A stretch of 64,000 bases of DNA, from NCBI GenBank assembly GCA_000149265.1, contig CH001698.1, positions 335,862-399,861 of the forward strand, written 5' to 3'. This document shows positions 13,701 to 22,933 of the stretch, one piece after another (position 1 is the stretch's first letter; every line of letters begins with the position of its first letter). The DNA comes from Ciona savignyi. Lineage: Eukaryota > Chordata > Ascidiacea > Phlebobranchia > Cionidae. The notes under the pieces are model-generated. The model did not search any database. It was not told where the DNA came from and saw only the letters and a list, made by a program, of their open reading frames with translations. The position numbers and the translations under genes were made by a program.

Positions 13701-16700
13701 ATTTAATTTTCTATTTTTTTTCGAATTCAGTAATTCTAATTATATTATAATTTGGAAAGAAACTGTGTAGCTATAATTTTAATTCTAATCTAAATTTAAA
13801 ACGCTAAAAATTTTGTAGTTTTCCAAGTCTGGATTTGGGACATAATTGAAGTAGTTTAGCAAGGCATTGATTTCATGGTATTGGCTATGTCCCCCCTTTA
13901 ACCTCTATTTCATTTTTTCAATTAGTTACTGTTAATTAAAAAGAAATGTTAAATAGTAATTAAAATAGGTACTTTAGAACATCCAGGTGTACATTGTGAA
14001 TGTCTAGATTGAAACTATATCTATTAGGTACAGTGAAATGGAAACTCCTAAATGTATGAATTACACTCATATCCTTATAATTCAATTTATAGCGCTTAAA
14101 AGTCTGATGGGTCGGGCTAAGATGACTGTGCATTTGGAAGACTTGGACCATGCTACCAATTATTACGTTCGAATATCTGCTGTTAACTCGTTTGGCGAAG
14201 GACCTTGCTCTGCACAACTTCACTTAGCACGAGAAAATGATAATAAGTAAGTTGTAGGTATCTTTACCCTGCTAACTTTATGCGTGGTTATGTTCACCAA
14301 TAGGTCATGTGATTTATGTTGCCTCAATCTAATGTTAGAAAGTCGCCTTAATAGCAAATATATTACGCTCAAATAGCTTAATAAAACACAAGTGGAAATA
14401 CATGACATTTGTTTAATTATGCAGAGTACAGTTTCTGCTGTAGCGAGTAATGTTGCGAGGCTAGTTTCCTTGTTATAAGACATGTGGTGGGAATTGTTTT
14501 AACCCATTTACTTATAGATAGGATCGAATATTTATTTTAGAGTAGGAAAACCAAGGAGTTTACACACAGGCAATTGTCAGATCACCTCGTGTCCACCATT
14601 GGGTTACCGAAGCTATTGCAGTGTGTTGTGTATGATTTACACGTTCCTTCAATTTAGTAGGACCAATAATACAGATTAATGGGGTTAGGGAAATGTCTAT
14701 TAAGTGCTTTGCCCAAGGACACAACCGACTATCTAGCGACAGTTTTTAAACCCGAAAGGCCCACTAAACTAATTTGTCGGATCAATAGGTTGAAATAAAA
14801 CAGTTTACAAAAATGTCTAAAACATATACAATACAGTGGACATTCTAAGAATGAGGAAATCATTCAATCAATCCTTTAACATTCCATTCATAAGAATAAA
14901 AAAACGCCTATCCTATGCAACTTCTATAAACTTACTAATTATTTTGGTCCTTGTTTATGTTTCAGGCTTTACCTCCCAATCACTGTTATCAGCTTGCTGG
15001 TTATATTGTTTCTCTGCTGTGTAATGGGTAAATGGCAATGGAACCGGATCAAGTATATGATATGCCCCCCTGTACCACAACCTCACCTTGCACATGAATT
15101 GGTTGGTGAACATAGTTTTAAATTAAAGTAAATTTGTTATTTACTGTCACTCGAAATACTGAATTTTATTTACATGTGTGAAATAAAGAAAAGTGGTATG
15201 ATATAGGTCAGCGTGGTCGAACTACAGGCCTGCGGATCTCGGGTATAAATTTTGGGGCACGCGAGCTTTCACAGTAATAATTTAATTTGCATTTATGTTA
15301 CAATCTGTAAATTTATTTCAAACAAGTATAGTATCTTTTAATCGACACAATACTCCTGCAAATTAAGCACAGCTTTTCAGGGTAAATTTATTATGGCTGT
15401 AAGAATTCATCGTTGCATCACACAAATGTTTTTTGAGTAATGGCGTTTGAACAGTGAAGTATTAGTTCATAGTATGTGTATGATTGTGGGCTAATGTAGC
15501 AATGCTTGTAGTGAAATAGTCTGAGAAGTGTGGTGATGGAAAATTGGTTAAAGCTGAACACTAAAGGTCAAAAAGTCTTGTTTGAAAAGTTTTTACTGTA
15601 CACACTATTTTGACTCGGTTAGTACTTAATATTCTAAAGAAAGTGTGTGGTAGAGGTTTTGGTGGGTACGGACAAAGATTTGCAATTAAATTAATATTTG
15701 CTATTGTGCAACAATTTCAATTATAAAATTTTGTAAATCTGTTGTTTTTATCTATTGTGGCCGGCAATCTGTTAAGATTTTGTGAAGTGGCCTGTAAGTA
15801 AAAGTAGGACCTGCTGATATAGGTAATCATGAGATTACCTAGTGGACATAGTCTGTGTTAAGAAGCAATTTTAAGTTGTTGTACATGTTGACATTGACAC
15901 ATTTTATGCATTTAATATAATTACCTTGTCCTTGCACAACCAATTACCTAACAACTGGTTTCCACTCTGTGTCTGGTTTTTAGACGAATAGTCTACATTT
16001 TTTCTGAACATAACTCTAATTTAAATTGACTAAATCCAGACCCAATGAAATCTACTGCGTCGTCCCTAAAGTGACTTGCCCAGCCACACAATCAGGTAGT
16101 CAATGGTCATAATGAAGGTTGAAACCAATGATTGATGTACTTAGATGCCAAGATATTTTTGAAACCCCAATTTCCGCAGAACCTGGATATGAGATTGCCT
16201 ATGCCTGTTTACTTTCCACATGAACACAAAGAATCATATGATCCTATTAAGCTCATCCAAAAGAATCCCAACGAAAACCAATTAAACTCCATTGCTTCTC
16301 AAGTAAGTCCATGCATAGTTTACTATATTTTCAAGCTTTGAATGTCATTAACAAGGATAATGGATGTATCATGTATTTTCTTTTGGATTAGAAAATTGCA
16401 AATATTGAATATCGTCTGATAGGGAAATTAATGTTTTGTAGAGTCTATCACTGTCATCAAATAACTCATGCCCAAAATATCTTAAATACCTTTATTTGGG
16501 AAAACACCTAAAATCAACTGAAATTGATAAAGAATGTAAAATGGAACAAAAAAAACGACCATTACCGATTTTGACAAATCTCCGGAAACGGAACCCAACT
16601 TAAATCAGTAATCAGTCTGCATAATGCCCCTATTTTAACATGTAAGGAATGTAAAATTCGCAGAAACAAATACAGTGAATCCTGCTTGACGGTCACCTCG

Positions 16701-19700
16701 ATAACACGACCACCTCTTTATCAAGACCACTTCAGTGTGGTCCCAAATAATTTAATATGGTAATGCATTGCATTCTGTTTCAATAACACGACAACCCCGG
16801 TTTCCAGGCAAGGACCGCCATATTTTGGTCCAAAACTTTAAATTTAACTCCGCAAAAGCAACCACATGTGCCCAATAATGTGCTTTTGTCACCAAAATAA
16901 TAAGTTTAAATTTCTTTTAAGCGCGTACACACACACAAAGAAAATTGTGGCGAACAGAATTGAATTTTATAAGATAAACTTCAGAACTTACAGTTGTTTA
17001 AAATCATTTTGCAAAAAATAATGTCATTTAGTAAAAAGGTATACGTTTTGGCTGCATATGACAACAACTTGCTTTAAAGCAAAATTCGCTAACACGACCA
17101 CCTCGCTAACGGGACCGCTTGATGACGGTCCCATAAGTGGTCTGTTAAGCGGGATTCCACTGTAATATGAAAATTTCTGCTTGCAAAAATCATATAACAC
17201 ACATTTAAATTATTTATACAAAAAAAGGTGCTGGACATATAGTTGATACTCTTTCGTTTATTTTTGTAATTTTGTTCAATTAATGGATGTTTGTATTGAT
17301 GCAAGTTAATCCTGATACAGTTGTGCTTCTAGGCCAGGGGTCGGCAACCTACGGCCCCCGCGGGCCGCATCCGGCCCGCCTAGCAAAATCATCCGGCCCG
17401 AGACATCTAACTGAAGTATTATAGAATACGGCCCACTGTGTCATCTGCAATCTTAGATTTTAATGAATTTTAACAATCTATGCGGCAATAATAAAAAATG
17501 CGCCTTACCGTGTCTACTGAGAATGTGTGCGTGCAGACAAAGACAATGCTTTGAGAGAAAGCAATAAGTGTGTTTGTTGGCATGCGCATTAGTGAGAGTA
17601 GAAGCAATCCAATTGTAATATTATGACGTCATGACACATATTATGACATGTAACATTATGACACAACAGACATCGTTTTTGCTATTTCATGTGTTTGCAT
17701 CAAGTTCTTTACTAACTAAAGTCCTGTACGATAGATAATACTAGGTAGTAAACATATATTTTTCTAATTGATTTTGCATTCTTGAAATGTTATCAAAACG
17801 TAGAAAAGTTGATGTGGAGTTAAGAAATTTATTACGGCCCGCCGAGATCATGTTAAGTTTGGTTTTGGCCCGCGACTATGAAAAGGTTGCCGACCCCTGT
17901 TCTAGGCAATGTACTTAACAGAGATTGTTTTAGTTCAGTGGATACACTAGGTCCATATAAATTTCAGTGTGTTAATTAGTCAATACACTGCAACAGCTAA
18001 AGCGACCCAACTGTTAGCATGTAGTGTTGTTGATAAATGATCATGTTTTAATGACTTCTATCACACCGGTGATAAACAGCAGAATTCACATGAAATTGAT
18101 CATCTAATGCCTCGGTCGCTGAAAGATTTCAACCATAACAAGACAGTAGAAGAAATATCGGACTATATAAGTACTGATGTTGTAAGTTTACACGATACTT
18201 CTGGCCATCTAAGCTAAAATAAAATTGGTTTTGGTATATTTTATGCTGTCTGAAACATCTGCCGAAAGGTTGTTGGTTTAAATCTGTTAGTAGTTGGCAT
18301 TGACAAGATACTTGATGAGTGTTGCTGAAACCAATGAGGTTTAAGGTTTAACAAAACTTAGCAATGTTTCAATCGTGGTGAACACAAAAAAAACTGAATT
18401 TCTTTTTCAAGTTATTTTTCTGTATAAATCCTTGAATGTTGATTTCCCCACCCGCCAGAATAGAATTAAAATATATAGCTAAGTTGGTACCACTAACTTA
18501 GGTATGCCTAATCTCCTATACAAAGAGCACAATAAAATTATTTTTATTGTGTGTACTTTATAGAACTTGCTGGATAAATCAAGCACAGATTCATCAATCT
18601 CAACTGGAAATTACATTTATTCATTAGGTAATGTAGGTCAATATGGTTATGTTCATATTTCAAGAACCTCCAAAAAGTGTTATATTTGTGCTTTTGTATC
18701 ACACATGTACGTGTACCACTGCAATATCTTAATGCATTGCACTAGCTAGTCGGTTGTGTCCTTGAGCAAGGCACTTAACGGACTTTGCCTAAACCCAGCG
18801 GATTAATGGGTTCTAGCAAATTGAAGGAATGTCTCAATTATACAACATACTACAATAGTTCCGGTAACCCGACGGTGGGCGCGAGGTGATCTGACGATTG
18901 CCCGCGTGTTAACCCCGTTGGTTTTTCCATTCACGGCATAAAGCATAATTATCCTACAACATGAATATCCTACCAGTACATTTGTAATTAGCAAGTTTTC
19001 AAGCATTTCAATAAATTTCTAGCTTAGAATCGGGTATGATATTCATGCTTATGTAGGTGAATGGGAAAACGCTGATTTATCAGAGCTGTTGTAGTGTATT
19101 GTACATGATTGAGGCGTTCCTTTAATTTTAGTAAAACCTATTAGTCGCGCACCACGTTAAGGCGGTGTATGCTAAGGGCCTTTCTAAAGGAAACAACCGT
19201 CAAGCTAGTTTCGAAAGCGACGCATTAACCCACCAAGCCATTTGGTCGAAATGTAACGTTTTGGTCGAAATGTAAAATGTAACCATTTGGTCGAAATGTT
19301 AGTTTTAAAAATAACTTAAACCTTATGGTTCCTGTACTTAAGTACTCAATACTCAAGACTTAAATAACATCAAATTTAATTAGTTAATTTTGATTTAATT
19401 TGTTTCGTTAAAATTTTTTTTTATTAATGTAAGGTTTAACGGCCACGTCTTTTTTCCTTAATTTGTAATGTGTCTATCCACTGACGTGTTTTAACTACTG
19501 TAGTTTTGCCGTTTTATCCTGTCTCCTTAATTTAAAATTACTGTTTTATTCCTCTTTATTGTAACGAAGGAGCGAAAAAATAAACTAAACTAAGTATTAA
19601 TCTAAATTATCTCGCAGATTCGGTTGAACCAAGTTGTGATGAATTGTACATTGACGGAAGCTACATAACTAACACCGAAGCGCTATCAAGTGCTCTAAAG

Positions 19701-19706
19701 GCATAG
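1735..19706 (+). CDS. Class I cytokine receptor, gp130-like signalling chain
   Basis: Exons: 1735-1792, 3116-3201, 3509-3601, 4333-4410, 4525-4618, 6522-6690, 7406-7584, 7904-8025, 8079-8150, 8309-8428, 8946-9123, 9324-9385, 9454-9512, 9598-9692, 10019-10125, 10482-10588, 11026-11106, 11321-11389, 11887-12029, 12342-12521, 13179-13268, 14093-14246, 14966-15101, 16180-16302, 18083-18181, 18564-18627, 19618-19706. All phases agree and give 968 residues. Order: signal peptide 1-20; Ig-like region about 21-130; class I homology module from 137 with C147-x9-C157-x-W159 and a second pair C202/C212; a second module ending near 391, where the WSxWS place reads SSWDQSYYGAY; more FnIII-like modules, the clearest 658-798; membrane helix 800-820; Box 1 PPVPQP at 833-838, the JAK-docking motif of the family; a tail with six tyrosines after Box 1. 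The plan matches gp130 or invertebrate Domeless chains. It should act at the plasma membrane through JAK-STAT. One intron is GC-AG. Orthology to a particular vertebrate chain is not established. Confidence 0.85.
4675..5625. mobile_element. TA-flanked inverted-repeat element in receptor intron 5
   Basis: The left end reads GGGGAAGAGTGGGTAAAATG and the right end is its inverted near-copy, ending TTTTCCCC. Both ends are flanked by TA, the target duplication of Tc1/mariner-type elements. Inside are more copies of the GGCCCATTTTA motif, near 4860-4900 and 5240-5258. The length is 951 bp and no transposase was seen, so it is non-autonomous. Confidence 0.6.
6210..6435 (+). mobile_element. SINE copy in receptor intron 5
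   Basis: It carries the family's body landmarks: CTAGCTAGT, TTAACGGACATTGCCTG, GCGGATTAATGGGTT, GACGGTGGGCGCGAGGTGAT and a tail with CATGAATATCCTATCCTA. The tRNA-like head is missing or decayed. Confidence 0.75.
7030..7170 (+). mobile_element. Diverged copy of the 9-bp-duplication MITE
   Basis: The stretch from GATATTAATGTTA through ACAGGGTTAGAATTGG and TTTCCATAGCGATCAAGCGC closely follows the core of the two better copies at 54.6-55.2 kb. Its ends are eroded and no target duplication is visible. Confidence 0.55.
14536..14775 (-). mobile_element. SINE copy, reversed, in receptor intron 22
   Basis: Read on the minus strand it has the family's CTAGATAGTCGGTTGTGTCC block, the GGAACGTGTAAATC block, the TTCGGTAACCCAATGGTGG block and the bipartite tail. 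It is well diverged from the fuller copies. Confidence 0.65.
15129..15187 (+). promoter_or_regulatory. Alternative stop and polyadenylation signal inside receptor intron 23
   Basis: If the weak donor after 15101 (GTTGGT) is not used, the frame runs ten more codons to TAA at 15129-15131. AATAAA follows at 15182-15187. A transcript ending here would encode a receptor with the membrane helix and Box 1 but almost none of the tail. Its use is inferred. Confidence 0.4.
16673..17162. mobile_element. Pogo/Tigger-like non-autonomous DNA transposon
   Basis: The right terminus, read inward, is CAGTGGAATCCCGCTTAACA; the left terminus is CAGTGAATCCTGCTTGACGG. Both sit next to TA. Subterminal blocks with CACGACCACCTC occur at both ends. 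Length is 490 bp with no coding frame, in receptor intron 24. The terminus sequence and TA duplication fit the pogo branch of Tc1/mariner. Confidence 0.7.
17335..17899. mobile_element. hAT-like non-autonomous transposon with perfect target duplication
   Basis: The left end CAGGGGTCGGCAACCT is matched exactly by the inverted right end AGGTTGCCGACCCCTG. Both sides carry the same 8-bp duplication TTCTAGGC (17327-17334 and 17900-17907), as expected for hAT insertion. GGCCCGC-rich subterminal repeats flank a 565-bp element without a transposase. It lies in receptor intron 24. Confidence 0.85.
18743..18985 (+). mobile_element. SINE copy in receptor intron 26
   Basis: The body from CTAGCTAGTCGGTTGTGTCC to CATGAATATCCTAC is present and close to the family consensus. 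The tRNA-like head is absent. Confidence 0.75.
19048..19240 (-). mobile_element. Degenerate reversed SINE copy
   Basis: On the minus strand, blocks matching the family's rule-of-order occur (tRNA-side GCGTCGCTTTCGAAAC, then the GTTAAGTG-like and AAGGAACG-like blocks), heavily mutated. It is separated from the forward copy at 18743 by less than 100 bases. Confidence 0.4.
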
Positions 19707-19754
19707 AGCACGATTGACATCCTCATGTAAACTTCAGTACAATGGATCTTAGTG

Positions 19755-19796
19755 AATAAACTACGATGTTTGTCACTACTGTCGGAAAGAAATAAA
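19755..19796 (+). terminator. Polyadenylation signals of the receptor gene
   Basis: AATAAA occurs at 19755-19760 and 19791-19796, 49 and 85 bases after the receptor stop codon, the usual spacing for mRNA 3' end formation. Confidence 0.6.
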
Positions 19797-20801
19797 CTTG
19801 GTTGACTATTTCAAAAAAGTGATCACTGTTTTTATTAACCCATCACATGTGTTATCGTACAAACTATAAGATGAAACTTAATCCCAAACTCCGCTTATTG
19901 TTTAACATTGCGGTCTAAATGCTTCGATTTCGTCGTTTAAAATGATGAGTCGTGTTATTCCATGCATTGACTGGAAAGTCAATTATTTTGGAAAAAATTG
20001 TCGTTGTTTATTATTATATAACTTGATATATCAAATATTGTGGCATTGGTTACGCTACTCTTGTTTGTGCGCGTTGCAACGACGAATATTTTAATATTCA
20101 GCATATAAAAACACTCAGACCTTTTTTTGAAATGTATATATTTGAAACTTACATTTGCGAAAACCGTTTTACTACGCCGCATTGAACCAACGTTTCGAGG
20201 GACACGTTAATGGTCGAGTTGGAGGCCGGACATGGTATGATAAGCGCCCAATTTATGTACTAACCGTCCGTCCAGTTTTCATATTGGTTGAGCGTCGAAC
20301 TACATCCGAAAATTGGTCGACATACTATTTGGGCAATGCAATTAGCGGACGTCAGTTTGTAATAATCGTTTATCGGTTGAAGTACGTGAAATTGTAGCAG
20401 TGTTTTCATTAACATACATTGTCATAATTAACACAATAAATTTGATCTAATATCCTGAGGTGATTTTCAATATAACCGAATAGCTTGGTAGATTAGAGCT
20501 TCATCTTTGTTGTGTCCGAGCTCCCTTAATCCGACGATCGGCGCGAGGTAATCTTACGGCTACCCGTGTGAAAACGACACCTTAACATCTGACAATTTCC
20601 TTAGTAATCTGACAATTGCTCGCCATTAACTTTTTCCACTTAAAACGTAAATATATACTATCCTGGTATAACCTGATAACACTTTTTTTATTACTAAACT
20701 GGCAGATTGAGTATTCTGTCTTATTTACACAAAACAAACCACTGCTGTGTAGAGCCACTGTAAGTCAGTAAATAAGAAACATATTGGTAAATATAAAACA
20801 T
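19797..20801. other. Spacer between receptor and candidate ligand genes
   Basis: The two genes converge here. An 80-codon plus-strand open frame at 20155-20397 has no recognisable product and no supporting splice sites. A worn piece of the SINE family lies about 20515-20690. Otherwise I see nothing. Confidence 0.4.
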
Positions 20802-20807
20802 TTTATT
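20802..20807 (-). terminator. Polyadenylation signal of the candidate cytokine gene
   Basis: AATAAA on the minus strand, about 215 bases after the stop codon at 21022-21024. Confidence 0.4.
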
Positions 20808-21021
20808 GGTCAAAATAAAATAATTAATCCAATAAATAAAGACGCAGAAATCTAGGGACGGGTTATGACGAAACTGGAAAAACCCTAATTCGACTGACAG
20901 GCCTGGCGAAGGAGACACCGTATAGTTCCTATTTGACGAAACACCGCACAACCAAACTTTTTCCAATTTCCTCCGTTAACCCATTTCCTCCGGGATTTTC
21001 TCTGTTTCGATCTCGGGTATT

Positions 21022-22001
21022 TTAGAAGTTTTGGATTCCTTGTCGTCTTTTTAAGAAATTTGAAAATTGTCTGAAAATTAAAAATAACATTTTCTCAATT
21101 TTGAGCCTTATATTTTATATATAAATAGTTATATAGCTTCAACTTCATTTGTCTTTGACAGTTGGTGTTTGCTTTGCGTACTGACAGGCAAGATGTTAGT
21201 TAGGTTTTACTTGCTTTACCTTTCTGCATGTTTTCTCGTTCGCCCCAAAAAGATATTGTTGAACGCTTGCGATGACGCTTTGGAGGTCTTGCAACTTCCC
21301 GGAACGCACCACTAATTCTCTTCCGATTATCTACATTTAATATATTAATATGCTACTGTATAAATGTTTTCTTATCCGATTTTATTACATACAAGTAATT
21401 AAATTATAATTGAACGCGGTAATTAACACTATTTCATAAATATATCCATAATCACCCAACAAAACACTAGTTGTCTAAAAATGTACCTTTCTTGGAATGA
21501 CATTTCTCTTTTGTTTAAGAGCACATGTGAAGGAACTGCTTCCAGTCTACAAATGTTTATATTTTTAATACTTTCTAAAAAATGCAGCTACATTTAACTA
21601 TCTACTTACATGGTGCATTTGCTTAGAAATTGCTTGTACTAACGTTCCTAAGCGCTGGAGACTAATTGCCAAATTCGCCAAAGGATCGTTTTTTTGAGAC
21701 TTTACCCACAGTTTTGAAACAACTTTGTTTTCTGGTCTGTACTTCGCCTATGGATAATTACTTATAAGTCCCACAGATACATATCGGTCATGGTTAAAGA
21801 GTTTGTATAACTTACCAATTGAGTCCGAAGAGAAAGATCATTTTCAAACATTTGAAGCTCAGCCGAAATGATCGCTTCTTCTTGCATGCACACAGCAGTC
21901 TTGTTATATTGCAAAACAGTTTGCTTGCATTTGTGTCGTCGTGCTAAGACATTCGGCGACCACAATAATAAAACACAATACATAGCTTTTATTTTGAACA
22001 T
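21022..22001 (-). CDS. Small secreted helix-rich protein, candidate helical cytokine
   Basis: Five exons in minus order: 21816-22001, 21610-21747, 21487-21546, 21220-21311, 21022-21070. Introns have phases 0, 0, 0, 2 with good sites, and the sum is 174 residues plus stop. Residues 1-20 form a signal peptide (MFKIKAMYCVLLLWSPNVLA). The rest is rich in predicted helix formers: about 40-66, 70-106 (with LANLAISLQRLGTLVQAISK) and a basic C-terminal segment 138-172. Mature-chain cysteines are at 25, 38, 115, 130 and 135. There is no membrane helix after the signal. A TATA box lies just upstream. Size, secretion, successive phase-0 introns and the neighbouring receptor resemble class I cytokine genes. 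Sequence alone shows no family signature, so the ligand role is an inference. Another secreted peptide family is possible. Confidence 0.7.
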
Positions 22002-22060
22002 TCCGATATCAATTTCGTCGGTTAAGGTTTTAAATTAATTGTAGGATACCTTGCACTCAC

Positions 22061-22067
22061 TTATATA
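22061..22067 (-). promoter_or_regulatory. TATA box of the candidate cytokine gene
   Basis: On the minus strand the sequence GTATATAAG contains a TATATAA box 60 bases before the ATG at 22001. It supports that ATG as the true start and suggests a tightly regulated promoter. Confidence 0.5.
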
Positions 22068-22812
22068 CAACCACGAGTATCTGTTTAGCTTATTACGTTC
22101 AAATATATAATTTGCTTGCGTCATTCCTTTTACTTTTGCCATGTTTTATTTTCCTGTCTTTTGGGATAAATCAAAGTTACATAGAAAAAAAAACGGGACG
22201 CTGATACTCCAAAAAAACGAACGCGGGAAATGTTAAACGAGAGAAAGGTTAACTTGAATTTTCGCTGCTTTCAATTTTTGCGTAAAGTACCCGCCATAAG
22301 AAAGCATACTTTTGCTACACAAATCTGTAATTTAACAATACAAAGACAATAGACTTGACAAGGCTTCTTGTTGGTTTGTGACTGATATAGTTCGCTTGTG
22401 TACATAGTTTAAAAATAACATCACACAGATTCTGTATAATTAAAAATATATGTTCTATTTTTGTTGTAATGGCCAACGGTATTGCTATATTTACTTTCTT
22501 TTAGGAAGTGCTTATTGTACAGTCGCTTATATGTTTGCTTCGTCAACACGATTTGCGTGATTTTATAACATAAAAAAGTACACAAAGGCTCACCATATTT
22601 TGATTTGCATTTATACTGCTGATCAGTGCAAAATATTCCGAATAGAATAAAATTACCCGGCTTTGTTAGCTCGCAATGTTAAAATAAAACGAAAAATTTT
22701 CCCTTGTAGATATAACTAATATTTTGTACCACGCCTTGGAATTTTTATCGATCAGATACGTCAAATAGAATACCCATACATACAGAAATTACAACTAGTT
22801 TCACTGTCGGAG
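22068..22812. other. Intergenic spacer
   Basis: AT-rich spacer between the candidate cytokine promoter and the 3' end of the dehydrogenase gene. I see no open frame, repeat family or RNA gene in it. Confidence 0.5.
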
Positions 22813-22818
22813 TTTATT
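22813..22818 (-). terminator. Possible polyadenylation signal of the dehydrogenase gene
   Basis: AATAAA on the minus strand, about 115 bases past the stop codon at 22934-22936. Confidence 0.4.
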
Positions 22819-22933
22819 TTTCATAAATGGCGGAGATTAAAATGGTTCAGATGGGTAAACTCAAACAGATATGATGACTGATTGGAGGCTAGTAATGCTT
22901 GTTTATAATTAAACCTCAGGTTAATGATATATT

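Noticed and set aside
15102..15131. Stop at 15129-15131 as the normal end of the receptor
   Set aside because: Four further exons continue in phase with a tyrosine-bearing tail typical of the family, so the early stop is kept only as an alternative form.
20155..20397. 80-codon open frame between the receptor and candidate ligand genes
   Set aside because: No family, signal peptide or plausible splice partners; length is within chance for this window.
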